Positions 10,804 through 21,880 of a stretch of 64,000 nt of DNA are shown one piece after another. The notes below the pieces were generated by a model, which saw only the letters and a list, made by a program, of their open reading frames with translations, did not search any database and was not told where the DNA came from. This DNA is from Archegozetes longisetosus (Eukaryota > Arthropoda > Arachnida > Sarcoptiformes > Trhypochthoniidae), in assembly GCA_018873245.2 (NCBI GenBank), contig JAEMBT020000001.1, forward strand, positions 10,326,220 through 10,390,219, written 5' to 3'. The first letter of the stretch is position 1. Each line of letters begins with the position of its first letter. The position numbers were made by a program, and so were the translations under genes.

Positions 10804-12529
10804 CACTATTTTTCTTAAATTACAAGTTGTTATTCTGTTTTAAATATAATGGAAATTATAATTTTAAAAAAAATTTGAGAGAACAAATGTATTTTTCTTC
10901 TCTAACTTTTGACGGATAAACTAAATATGATTGTATGTTCGTTTTTGAAGAAACGTTATATTTATAATGATATGATTTTAATTGACATATGCATAACAGA
11001 TAACTATATATTAATGAGTAGAAGAAACAAAATTATAATTTATTTTTTCAAAAAGCGACAAGAAAATAAAATTGTTGAGGTATTTTCTGGGAAATTACGT
11101 TTAAAAAAGAACTCTTTGCAAGGATATAGCTCTAAAACTTTGATTTCCCCTGGAAATCAAACTCGACGTTTGAGTTTTATAAGAAATCATAAATTCAAAT
11201 AATTTTAGAAACTTTTATGTGAAACAATTATCATTTCAAGTTTTTCATTTAAAATTCAGACTTCTTCAGAGAAAGATTCACCATGTATTGAGTTTCTGAA
11301 TGCACATTTTGTTAGATTTTTCAAAAACAGGCTCTAAAAGTCAGAAGTAATCAAAAATTGAATACTTATGAAGTTGATAAGAGCATAAAATATTTTTGAG
11401 ATTGAGTTTTCTCAATATAAGAAGAGACCGAACAAGAGATTGAGTTCTATTTTGAACTCAACCCGATATGAATCATAAACGAAGAAAAATTTAATTTTAA
11501 ATTAGTCCTCATTTTTCTCATATAAATCGATGAAATGATAGAATTTCATTAATTTTCTCTAAATAAGTCTCAAGATTATATCTATTCATTTATACGAAAT
11601 TTTTATCATATATAGCAATCATATGTATTTTCCTTGCGAATCAGGAAGATTTAATTGTTTATCAAATTGTTTATTTCTAACAAATTGTATAAATATAACT
11701 TAAAATTTATAACAAAATATTCATTTTTGTAAGAGAAGGAAGGCGTAAAGAGCTTAATATCTTAACTGAGAAAAGCTTCTAATATTTAATTGTTTGCTCG
11801 ATGTCATCAGCGAAGTAATTGTATTTATTAATTCCTAAATTCTCTATATCTAAAATTCTATATATTTTATTGCCTTAAAATTGAATAAAAAGCTGAAAAA
11901 TATATGCACCAAGTTATAAATTGCCATCACTTGTAATTTTGAAATTGAAAAATTTGATATGTCCTTACTATTCCTAAAGCTGAGTCCAGAGCAGTACAAT
12001 TTTCATGCGATGCGACGCAACGCAATGAGATCGCCAGCAAAATTTCATGAGATACTTTTTATGCCATAAATTGCATGCAATCCTTGTCCACAATATTAAC
12101 ACTTCGCATTTAAACATATCCAATAGAAAGAACATTGCCGAACCCTGCCTATCATATATTTTCAAATATAATTCTTATGGAGAACAATAAAAGATATTAT
12201 TAATAAAGAATAGCCAGAAAATTTTAACTGTGGGTCGCGAAAATGAACAAAATATGAGACAGTTTATAATTAGGAGTATAGGGGTCGTTTTACAAAAGTA
12301 TGAAAAAACGCATTGAAAAGCTTATAGTTACAGATGGAGACAGAATTTAATTGTTATTTGTTTTTAGCTGTAATTATTAGAATCAAATGCATTGTTGTGA
12401 TAAATTTTATGTCAAAATATGGTAACTTTCATTATAAACTTTTTCCGGATTTTTTTGTCGCGAGATATATAATCCCAATGACCCATAATAAGGTTAAGTT
12501 TGATTAACAAGTCTGAGCTAAATTTGTGC
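10804..12529. repeat. Right arm of the palindrome: leader, spacer and truncated MITE
   Basis: No gene seen. 10804-11580 is the family upstream block. 11580-12170 mirrors 6899-7500. About 12170-12475 is the mirrored truncated Tc1-like MITE, ending at the TTTTTTTGTCGCGAG terminal repeat. Confidence 0.7.
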
Positions 12530-12688
12530 CTAGCTTTCTTGAAAAGAATAAATTCGCACACCACATCTTGGCCATCTATATATCCACAGATAACCACTTC
12601 GGTGACACTTGATTTGACTTGATGTTAGCATTAGTACTTATATTAAACTGAACATTTTTAACTTAGTTAATAATTTGGGGGAAAACAT
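12530..12688 (-). pseudogene. Mirror of peptide copy 4, stop in signal peptide
   Basis: The ATG at 12688 reads MFSPKLLTKLKMFSLI and then TAA at codon 17, where the plus copy has CTA. The frame then continues VLMLTSSQIKCHRSGYLW to a TAG at 12530. The first Cys of the CysX4Cys core is Gly and the second Tyr. It is clearly a decayed family member. Confidence 0.75.
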
Positions 12689-12968
12689 CACTATTTTTTA
12701 TTAAGTAACAAGTTATTCTGCTTTAAATATAAATCGAAATGCAATTTAAGAAATAATATTGAGAGTATAAATATTTTTTTCTCTAAATTTCGACGACTAA
12801 ACTAAATATGATCGTATCTTCGTTTTTGAAGAAGCATTATATTTATATGATTTTAATTGACATGCATATAACTGATAATTATATATTCACGTATGGAAGA
12901 GAATAAAAATTTAATTTATGTTTCCAAAAACAACAAAATATAAAGTTTAGTAGCCAGGAAGAGTGGAT

Positions 12969-13139
12969 CTAACCATATCTAGAAGGTAGATGAAAAAAAT
13001 AGTATCGCGAACTGCATCTTCGTCGATTACACCTTGATCCCGAATAACTTCGCCGACATTCCACATGACTTGATGTTAATATAAGTATAAATATTAAACT
13101 GAATACCAGTAACTTATTTATCAATTTAGTGAAATTCAT
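12969..13139 (-). CDS. Small secreted Arg/Tyr-rich peptide with CysX4Cys, copy 7
   Basis: 56 residues, ATG at 13139. It is almost identical to copy 3 through RCNRRRCSSRYY, then diverges to FFHLPSRYG and a stop. The C-terminus resembles the arthropod RYamide neuropeptide pattern (FF, a few residues, RY, Gly for amidation), but no flanking dibasic cleavage signals comparable to a neuropeptide precursor are evident, so this may be chance. The upstream block 13140-13960 matches 5150-5920. Confidence 0.72.
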   Translation of the reverse strand: MNFTKLINKLLVFSLIFILILTSSHVECRRSYSGSRCNRRRCSSRYYFFHLPSRYG

Positions 13140-13959
13140 TACTACTCTTGTTGAATCATAAGTTGTTATTCTGCTTTAAATATAACTGAAATTATCATTT
13201 AGAAAAAACATTGAAAGAACAAATATTTCCCTTCAAGTTTTGACGGCTAAACCAAATATGATAGTATCTTCGTTTTGAAGAAGCATTATACTTACAACGA
13301 TATGATATTAATTGACTTGTGTGTAGCAGATAGCTATATATTAATGTAAGGAAAAGAGAGTATTTATACTTTATTTTTTAAAGAGTGATACAAAATATAA
13401 CTTTTGGAGTATTTTCCGGGAAATTACTTTAAAAGTATTTTTGCAAGGATATAGCTCTAAAACTTTGATTTTCACGGGAAATTAAATCCTGGTGTTTGAC
13501 TTTGATAGGAAATCAGAAATTCAAATAATGGTAAAAAACTTTTATGTGAAACAATGATCATTTCAAGCGCTTTATTGAAAATTCAAACTTCTTCGAAGAA
13601 AGTTTTATTACGTATTGAATTTGTCAGTGCACATTTCGATAGATTATTCAGAAGAAACTCCAAAAATCGCAAATCAAATTTTTACTAAGCTACTAAGATC
13701 TCAAAATGATAATTTTGAGATCAAGAAATAGTTTTGTTAAAATAAGAAGAAATCGAACAAGAGATTGGACTCTATTTTGAACTTAACCGGATATAAATTA
13801 AAAGAGAAGAAAATTTTAATTTCAAATAAGCTTTAATTTTTCTCATATAAATCAATGATATTATAGAATTTCATTAGTTTTCTCTCTTTATATAAAGATC
13901 ATATTAGTATTTATTTATTCATATGAAATCATCATACAGATATTAAACGCATTTTCTTT

Positions 13960-14137
13960 AAAAATCATGGGATCTTTGATTGTCACATGAATTGTTAATT
14001 TTTACACAATTATATCAAGAATTCAAACTCTGTATAAAAAATGTACTGTTTTAGAACTTAAAGATAATATATTCCTGTGTGTGAAGGATAAAGCTAAAAG
14101 GCTTTCAATTTAAAATTATAAAACCGCTAATGATCTA
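13960..14137 (-). other. 3' flank of peptide copy 8
   Basis: It matches the family downstream region (GAATTGTTAATTT, then ACTTAAAGATAATATATT, as near 10430-10520) and is separated from its gene by the MITE at 14138-14514. Confidence 0.5.
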
Positions 14138-14514
14138 TTCGTTAAAAAAAATCTGAAACCCATGGCATATCTTGAGAATTAGTTTTTCCGACTCATACTT
14201 GATTCAACAGTTATGGAGAATAATAAAGGATATTATTGAAAAGGAAGAACCAACAAAATTTCAACTTTGGGTCGCAAAAATAAACCAAATATGAAATAAT
14301 TTATAATTAGACGTATAGGAGTCGTTGAACAAGAGTGCGGAAGAACGCATTGAAATGTGTATAACCACAGAGGGAGATTGAATTAAATTGTCATTCTTTC
14401 TTTTTGTAATAATTAGAATCAAATGCATTCCTATGATAAATTTGAGGTCAAAATATAGTAACTTTCATCAAGAACTCTACACTAACTTTTTCCGGTATTT
14501 TTTGTCGCGAGGTA
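14138..14514 (-). mobile_element. Tc1/mariner-like MITE in the 3' flank of peptide copy 8
   Basis: Reverse-oriented full-length relative of 21503-21880. One end is TTTTTTGTCGCGAGG, the other a decayed AAAAAAAATCTGAAACCCATGG. About 377 bp, no coding frame. Confidence 0.7.
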
Positions 14515-14616
14515 TAGTTAGTCATTAGCTTGATTTAACTGAAGAAATATTCGTGTGTATATTAATTAGAAGTTATATCTATATCTAAAGGGTTGAGAAA
14601 ATCTTGATCTCCCCCT

Positions 14617-14793
14617 TCAGCCATACGGTGTTAATGAAAGGTATCCACGTGGATAACCAAAAGAGTACTCTCGTGGATTACATCCTCGTAGACTACACCT
14701 TCTTCGCTGACATTTCACATAACTTGATGTTAATATAAGTACGAGTAATGAACTGAATGCTAGTAACTTGGTTATCAATTTGGTGAAATTCAT
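14617..14793 (-). CDS. Small secreted Arg-rich peptide with CysX4Cys, copy 8
   Basis: 58 residues, ATG at 14793 in the family context. The signal peptide MNFTKLITKLLAFS...YVKC is followed by a mature chain beginning QRRRCSLRGCNPREYSFGY and ending SLTPYG. It keeps the CysX4Cys core (CSLRGC) in the frame where copies 1 and 6 have GSRRYG and GHRRYG. It contains one Glu, unlike the others. It is the last unit of the array; block homology fades near 14995. Confidence 0.72.
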   Translation of the reverse strand: MNFTKLITKLLAFSSLLVLILTSSYVKCQRRRCSLRGCNPREYSFGYPRGYLSLTPYG

Positions 14794-15296
14794 CACTATT
14801 TTTCTTGAACATAAGTTGTTATTCTGTTTTAAATATAAGTGAAATTATCATTTAGGAAAAACATTGAGAGCTTAATTATTTTTCTCTAACTTTTGATGAC
14901 TAAGCTAAAACTGGTTTCCTTTTGAAGAATTTCTATATTTATAAAATATTATCCTAGTTGACATGTACATAGCAGATAACTATATATTAGGTCGGCTGAA
15001 AATTAAAGTAATTTATGTTAAAAGAGTTTATTGAATTCTAAAAGAGTGTATTGAATCTTACAGAATTATACTGAGTTGAGATAAATTATACAATTCACTT
15101 CCACAGATTCGACGCAATTCTCTAGAATTCAGTAAACTATCTTTTGATATAAGTTGTTTAATTTCAAGATTAGAAGGCAATTTTAAGTTTATTCGAAAGC
15201 TTTATTGAACATTTAGGATAGTAAAATCGTTACAATTAGTGTTTTGAAAGACGCGAAACCCGAAGTATATTTATCTAAATTTTAAAACTTTTGGCA

Positions 15297-16005
15297 TAGC
15301 CGTAGCCAGTGAGAGGCTATGGGGTTGTAGCTCCCCTAAAGAGTTTTTACTATTAAAATGTAGGTCTGTACTGAGAGAAACTCCCTACAAGAGATTTGAA
15401 ACTATATTTCAATTTCGAAATGGTTCCGAATAAATTAGAGAAGCGATATTGTAAAGCTATTAAAAATATTTCATAAACCAAATTAAAGGACATTGAGTAA
15501 TAAAAATTATTGAAATTCTGCACTTTCATATATCAAATCATTTTACACAATACAATGTTAAAGCGCGTAATATAGTTTAAATTTAGAAATTTAAAATCAA
15601 ATTCTGAAACTGTACAAGTATTATTCAATGAATGCGAAGATATTTTTATTGTTTATGAAAAAAATAATTGATTATCCAAACTGAATACCAGTTAAATATA
15701 ATATGCTAAGACATCACTAACTATAGGATGTGTAGATGTCTCGCGTGAAATTATTTCAAAATTAAAGAAAATTGAAACTTTTTTAGGAAAATAAATGCCA
15801 AATGAAAAATTAAACAGTTTATACCTCATATCGATTGAAAGTGAAACCGCTTCATTTTTAAATTTAGATAATTTTGTTATTGAATTTGCTAAAAATCATT
15901 GTAACATAAAAGTTATAATTTTATTGAGTTTTTATCTGATAAAACCTCATCTAAACAGAAAAATTTCAGTATTTTTAGCCTCCAGACTAAGAAACTGGCT
16001 ACGGC
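15297..16005 (+). mobile_element. Decayed hAT element with transposase C-terminus
   Basis: Ends look like an inverted pair: GCCGTAGCCAGT near 15299-15310 and ACTGGCTACGGC near 15992-16003. A frame at 15795-15905 reads EKLNSLYLISIESETASFL then NLDNFVIEFA, which matches the tail of hAT dimerisation-domain transposases (LxLLSIExExAxxLDFxDIIxxFA). The long frame continuing to 16184 past the terminal repeat is fortuitous. Nonfunctional. Confidence 0.65.
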
Positions 16006-17499
16006 AGCGACTCTTGACAACTTATATAAGCTCTATAAGAAATATATTTCATATCGAATGTGTGCATACTTCATTGTACCTAAAATATGCTTGCTATATC
16101 GAAATGTCTTTTATACTGAGATTCTTTGTTTCGAGTATATACTCTATTTCATCTAAGATTCGAATATATTTTCTTACACCTTAAATTATATAAATTCGAT
16201 CAATAAATTCACATTTTATTGTACGAAAAATAAACTTGATTAGTTCGAGCTAAAAATTGTGTTCTAGTTGCTCATTTTAACTTTTGATATAACATATTTG
16301 ATCTGTTTTGCATCTGGTCTTATGTCGCATTCGACCTTATGTTGTATTCAATCCTTTTGTTTCCGATATTATTGATTTGATCATTTCATTCTAAATATTT
16401 CTTCAATCTTGTTGTAATACCAAATCAAATAGTGTTTAAAAACATTATTTCACGCTAAAATCCACTCGATCCTACTACAGAATATGAGACCCTCTCTCTC
16501 CCATCATCTACAGTATATACCAGCCAACAAATTAACAGAATCAATAACGCACATACTGTATATTTTACTGTCTCTGATAAAACTGGCAGCGGAAGTTTTC
16601 AAAGAATCTAGACTAATTGCCACTAATGAATTCAGATAATGAATTTTCAATAATTTCTTTTTGATAAACTACGACCTGCCAAAAGATATTCAAGTAGATA
16701 TGATCGAGCCACAATAGGCACACCCATCAATAGCATAAATCCATATAGAAGTTACTAATGATTATTTTCGAATTATGATTGTGGTACTGCAACTACTTAT
16801 AAATGATTAAATCCATAGATTTGTGTTTTGCATGTAGACACTTCAAATTGATAGATTGCCAAATTCAAAATTTAAGGAACTTTTATTACATGCCGCTTTT
16901 CATGGTTACATTAGTCTCGTATTGTAATCAAATGAAAACTTTTGAAGAATTTTTATCATATTAGTCATCAAATCAAACAATTGATAAAGAATTATCTCCT
17001 TAATCATATTTATTCAAGTTTTTAATTTTTTGATAATATTCAATCAATTTTGCACATAAACGATTATATGGTTCATGGATAAACCTATTGAAACTCGATC
17101 ACGTTGACCAATGCTAAATTTTACTCAAGTCATTGTCAATAACTGTACGACATAGATCTTTACTAGTATTTATGGTAAACTACCTGTGATAAGTTATTAA
17201 TGATCATAATCTTTTAATTCTAACTATAACTTTTATATTGACTTATTCTTAAAGATTTCAAACTGTCGATTAAGCCAAAATTCTATTATCTATGTCCAAT
17301 TTGATATATTCTTGCATATATATGTCAATTAACTTAGGAGTTACAGCTGCGAATAAAATTTTCAATACTATAATACAGTAGTGTGGGATGAAAGAATATT
17401 GGGTATTCAGACTGTTCGATTGGAATAACCGGAAGTGTATCTGGAACGAGTGAATAAGAGAAACAATAACACACTCCAATTGTTAAGATAGTATAGAAA
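16006..17499. other. No gene seen
   Basis: AT-rich intergenic DNA. No conserved frame, RNA gene or terminal-repeat pair could be supported; small frames here have no recognisable content. Confidence 0.5.
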
Positions 17500-17835
17500 A
17501 AGTCAATAGTACTGATGAATGGTACACGTATAGGTCGTTAAAAATATAATTGTTCATTCTCAGGATGGAAATCGCCAATTTAATCGTTACACTCACATGA
17601 CTGTCATCCACTCAAGAAATTTCGTTGATAAACAGACGGGAACATATACACGAAGTATAGAACGTACTTGGGTAGAGGTTCATGAAAAATTCAATAGGAT
17701 TTAAGAAACTTCTTTAGCCCTTTTCGATTCTTATTTGGTTGAATATATGTGGCGACGAAGCGTTGTTGGAATTTAGAGAAATGCGCAGATATTTTCTTCA
17801 GTTTAAGAAGAAATCAAAAAGTAATATTCTCTAAG
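17500..17835 (+). mobile_element. Merlin / IS1016-type transposase remnant
   Basis: Frame-shifted but recognisable: TDEWYTYRSLK, then NRYTHMTVIHSRNFVDKQTG, then TYTRSIERTWVEVHEKF, and in another frame LFDSYLVEYMWRR. This order (DEW..Y, H..VxHSxNFVDxxTGxxT, IExxW, LxEyxWR) is that of the DDE transposases of Merlin elements. Stops and a shift show it is dead. Confidence 0.65.
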
Positions 17836-18362
17836 TTTTTCCTGTATTCTGTAACGAATAACTTTAGTTTTATTACTTACAGTATATATGTACAAACTTG
17901 ATCAAACTATCTACTTTCATTAATAATTTTTGGTAAAAATAAACAATTTGTGCTCAAGTACAACGCAGTAAGTCACTGAAATGAGAGAGTATACTGTATT
18001 AGGTCCAAGGGCGGTGTATACTGTAAAACGACCAATTTATTTAATATAATATTTCAAACTTACAGTTCTTTTAATATGTGATACTAGTAAAAATATAATC
18101 AAATTAGGATTTGAGATAAAATAATTAATGAAATTTTACTTTACAAAATCATATATTGAGTAATAGCTTTCGATTGGCGTTGTCAATAGACTGATCAGGC
18201 GGTAAACTAGGAAACATGGACATTAATGTAAAATATTCGATAATTTCGTGGATATTTCCTGGACAATTTTTAAAAAAGATTTTATTAAAATAACACAAAA
18301 TTTTATTTATTTTTATTTATCATTACATTTAACTGTTTAAAAACATTTCCATTATCTTGAAT
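17836..18362. other. No gene seen
   Basis: AT-rich DNA between two transposase remnants; no supported feature. Confidence 0.45.
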
Positions 18363-18555
18363 CTAAGATTTGAATTCAATAAAATCCACAGAAAAATTAG
18401 ATTTAATACAGATTTCAGATTTAATTAAATCAATATTCATATAACTCCCATCGTCTCTCCAAACCTTTTTCATTAAACTGAACACTTTTTCGACAAATTC
18501 GTTGCCAACCGGAATAGCCATCACTGTCTCTATTATTTTAGTCTTTATTAATGAT
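18363..18555 (-). mobile_element. hAT transposase C-terminal remnant
   Basis: The minus frame reads IETVMAIPVGNEFVEKVFSL, then MKKVWRDDGSYMNIDLIKSE, then ICIKSNFSVDFIEF and a stop. This is the hAT dimerisation block (IPVxNxFvERVFSLM...R..l.vdLVKaEL). Only the final ~60 residues remain; an upstream in-frame stop lies nearby. Confidence 0.6.
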
Positions 18556-19670
18556 CAGAAATCTATAAATATTTATCCATTATTGTGCTTATATTACGAG
18601 ATCTTTATTTTCTCTAAAATAATTTACAACTCACATATTCAATGATTTTGTGATTTATGTAATTTTTCCATAATATTTTATCAGAAAAGTTAATTACTGG
18701 ACATTCTATTGTCCAGGTCTAACACCGTCCTAGACTATGCCCGGAATGTCTTATTCCTGGGCGTCTGGTCAGTATACTTGTCAGTATAAGATTGAAAATG
18801 AAATATGCATCAAATATTAATGTAGAATTCTTATAAAAGTGAATAATCATTGACAAAGAGTTTGATATAGACATGCTTGATAAATCATCAAGCACAACAA
18901 ATTACATTTTTATCACTAAAAGATTCGAATAAGTTTATCATTCAAGTTATGATACATTCAATCTTTAGAAATTTTAAGCTATATCTGATGTGAAGACCCT
19001 TACGATAATTGTTTAAAAACAGGTTGATTTGGCAAATATCTTACACAGTAATTATTATCTCATTTACTTCAATGATCCTTTAATCAATTATAAGTATTTT
19101 CCATTATTATTATAGTATTGATAATCAAATAATATTTAAGAAAGTTCATTTAAAGATAACAGTGTGCCCTTGACATTCAGAATGAAGTCTTAGCTCTTTT
19201 TATCGCTTCACTCATATTATTTGTTAATTTTGAAACTATTTAAATTAAACAAAATAAGAATTCAAACTTGAAAAAAGTCTAAACAAAAATATATCTAAAT
19301 AAAATAAAATTTCCCAAACTATTGATATTATGATTGAGAAATGAAAATATTTCATCCTTATTTCATAAGTATTTTATAGTAATTAAATAAAAAATCCAAA
19401 TTCGCATTAGAAATAATTATTTTTATATACATAGGATAATTAAAATTTATAAAGATCATATTTTTCAAACTATATTAATTCAGACAAATTTTTAATTAAA
19501 CATTTTAAACACTAGTTTTTAAAAACGATTTGACAAGCTTGTTGCTGAGATACGTTTGTAAAACATTTAAGCAGACAATACTTTCATCACATGATCTGCT
19601 GAGCAAATTTATCTTTCAAGTGCATTAAGATCAAGAGTTGAACTGATTGTCTATGCAGATAAGCAAATCA
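18556..19670. other. Intergenic DNA upstream of the chitinase gene
   Basis: AT-rich; no gene seen. The last ~60 bases before 19671 probably belong to the chitinase promoter. Confidence 0.45.
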
Positions 19671-19677
19671 TATATAA
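19671..19677 (+). promoter_or_regulatory. TATA box of the chitinase-like gene
   Basis: TATATAA lies 57 bases before the ATG at 19734; an initiator-like stretch (TTGAACTGAGAGTT) follows about 25-30 bases downstream. Spacing fits a core promoter with a short leader. Confidence 0.6.
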
Positions 19678-19733
19678 ACCCATCAAATTTTATATGATTG
19701 ATATTGAACTGAGAGTTAAATAATACTCGTCAA

Positions 19734-21227
19734 ATGCGTTTCATTTTAATATTCGGGTTTGTTACTTCGGCATTGGCTCTAGCGCATTGCTCAAGTTGTG
19801 TATGGTATGACTCAAATGGATTCATTAAACAGAAACTGACACAAAGCTGTTTTCTTGCCCAAACTGAAATTCGTGATGGAGAAAAATATTTTCTTTGCTG
19901 TGATGATCAAGGTCTGTCAATCAGAATAGTTATGAAATGTAATAAGAAATTTATCTAAATTATAATATTTAACAGATCAAGTTTACAAAACAGCAGCTCA
20001 GAGCGATTCAGTAATACCAAACGAGAGTGTTATATTAGAATCTAATGTTGTATCAGCACCACGACCAGCGCCCATCAGCCATCCAATTTCAGCACCCAAG
20101 CCAGCGCCAATAAGTCATCCAATATCAGTACCAAAACCTGCACCAGCGCCAGTACCTAAACCCGCGCCAGTACCTAAACCTGCACCAGTGCCAGTAAATC
20201 TGCACCAGTACCCAAACCTGCGCCAGTGCCAGTACCTAAGCCCGTACCAGTACCTAAACCCGCACCAGTGCCAGTACCTAAGCCTGCACCAGTACCCAAA
20301 CCTGCGCCAGTACCTAAACCCGCACCAGTGCCAGTACCTAAGCCTGCACCAGTACCCAAACCTGCGCCAGTACCTAAACCTGCGCCAGTGCCAGTACCTA
20401 AGCCTGCACCAGTACCTAAACCGGCACCGAAACCTGCCCCAGAGCCCAAACCGGCGCCAAAACCTGCACCTAAACCTGCGCCAGAGCCCAAGCCTGCACC
20501 TAAACCTGCACCGAAACCTGCGCCAGAGCCAAAACCTGCACCTAAACCTGCACCGAAACCTGTGCCAGAGCCCAAACCGGCGCCAAAACCTGCACCAGAG
20601 CCCAAACCGGCACCGAATCCTGCACCAAAACCTGGACCAAACCCAGCACCAAAACCAGGTCAACCTGATATAACTATCGATCAATTTAAGAAAGCTGTTC
20701 AATCAACTTACAAAAAATCAATGCCGACCCAAGCACAACTCGACACTATTTTGCAAAATTATCAAAAACTTGGTGGTATAACTAGCAAGAGGGAACTTGC
20801 TATGTTTATCGCTCAAACAATGAAGGAATCAATGGGCCTGACAACAAAAGCAGAAATTTGTGGTAAAGGTGGTTGCCCAGCAAGATATGATGTTGGAAAG
20901 GATGCCGTTCCAGGGCAGAAGTATTACGGAAGAGGCTATATTCAACTGACTCATCCTGCAAACTATAAGGCGGCATCAATGGCTATTTTTGGTGATGACA
21001 GATTGGTTAAGAATCCAAATTTGGTCAAAAATGAGGATATAGCTTGGAAAGTATCATTCTGGTTTTGGAAACAAAATGTTCATACTAGTAAAGCAGTACA
21101 AGAAGGGCATTTTGACGCATCTACAACAAGAGTGAATGGTGCTAAATCTACAACTCGTGATGAACGATTCGAAATTTATAAGAAAGTGTACAAAACTCTT
21201 GGTATTGAAGGTGAACCAATGAAATGA
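19734..21227 (+). CDS. Secreted GH19 chitinase-like protein with Pro-Ala-Lys linker (apparent frameshift)
   Basis: Exon 1 (19734-19911) encodes a signal peptide ([19 protein letters not shown]) and a small Cys-rich segment (CSSC, QSC, LCC). A 64-bp intron (GTCTGT...AACAG) joins to 19976 in phase. Exon 2 has a long PAPVPKPAP-type linker, then a GH19 domain from about 20660: [15 protein letters not shown] holds the likely acid Glu (codon 20826) and second Glu nine residues on (20853), as in short-loop GH19 enzymes, followed by [15 protein letters not shown]. It should hydrolyse chitin or a related polymer outside the cell. At about 20193-20197 the repeat frame shifts by one (PVPV then a frame change), so the N-terminal and catalytic parts are not in one frame. 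Repeat collapse, an allele or real loss could explain this. Confidence 0.75.
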
Positions 21228-21246
21228 TTTTACTTTTGTCTAATTG

Positions 21247-21252
21247 AATAAA
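21247..21252 (+). terminator. Poly(A) signal of the chitinase-like gene
   Basis: AATAAA 20 bases after the stop codon, followed by a GT-rich stretch (GTGTTGT). Confidence 0.6.
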
Positions 21253-21502
21253 GTGTTGTATAGAAACATTAAATTCCGTAATTCACTTCTATTTATTTCA
21301 ATATTTGACAAAGTAGGATGAACAATAAAAGAATTTCTAAAGTAAATGTCTTTCACAATTATAATTAATTTACGACTTTCCAGAAATATTAATAAAGAAT
21401 ATTTAAAAGACAGGTACTTGATTGTCTGAATCTTTGATGAAAAGGGGTAGGAAGACTGTTAGTAACAGGTAAATGGAATGAACTTCAATTGCCCATTATA
21501 TA

Positions 21503-21880
21503 CCTCACGACAAAAAAATCCAGAAAAAGTAAGTGTGAAGTTCTTAATGAAAATTACAATACTTTGACCTAAAATTTACCACAAGAATGCATTTGATTCT
21601 AATTATTACAACTAAAAATAAACGAAAATTTAATTCTGTCTCTCTCTGCAGCTATACGCTTTTCGATGCGTTTTTCCATACTTTTGTAAAACAACTCCTA
21701 TACCCATAATTACAAATTGCCTCATATTTTGTTCATTTTCGCAATGCACAGTTAAAATTTTTTGGTTCTTCGTTCTCAATAATCCCCTTTATTATTCCTC
21801 ATAAGTTTCCAATCAGGTTGAGGTCGGAAAAATGAATTCTCAAAATATGCCATGGGTTTCCGAATTTTTTTGTCGTAAGG
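21503..21880 (+). mobile_element. Full-length Tc1/mariner-like MITE
   Basis: Ends are inverted: CCTCACGACAAAAAAATCC on the left and the complement of CCTTACGACAAAAAAATTCGG on the right. 378 bp, no coding frame. Flanks are ATTATATA / ATTATAAC, so the exact target duplication is uncertain. Related copies lie at 14138-14514, 6590-6898 and 12170-12475. Confidence 0.8.

Larger units (their letters stand above)
1..14995. repeat. Palindromic multicopy block carrying a small-peptide gene family
   Basis: Segments carrying small secreted-peptide genes recur on both strands. 5150-8230 (plus) is mirrored by 10800-13960 (minus): start codons at 5923/13139, 6380/12688 and 8224/10803 pair about one centre near 9.5 kb. 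1-4033 is a second, smaller inverted pair (genes at 875 plus and 3855 minus, centre near 2.4 kb), and its 3' flanks recur inverted at 8440-10600. A further minus copy ends the array near 14995. Arms differ by many substitutions and separate insertions, so this is not a simple assembly mirror. The window begins inside the array, so it probably continues to the left. Confidence 0.85.

Noticed and set aside
15906-16184. C-terminal continuation of the hAT remnant frame
   Set aside because: It runs through the element's terminal repeat into flanking DNA; a fortuitous open frame.
20115-20702. Long antisense and other-frame ORFs over the chitinase linker (Trp/Arg/Cys-rich, Gly-Ala-rich and His/Gln/Leu-rich)
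   Set aside because: Shadows of the PAPKP repeat; only the Pro-Ala-Lys frame joins to a signal peptide and a GH19 domain.
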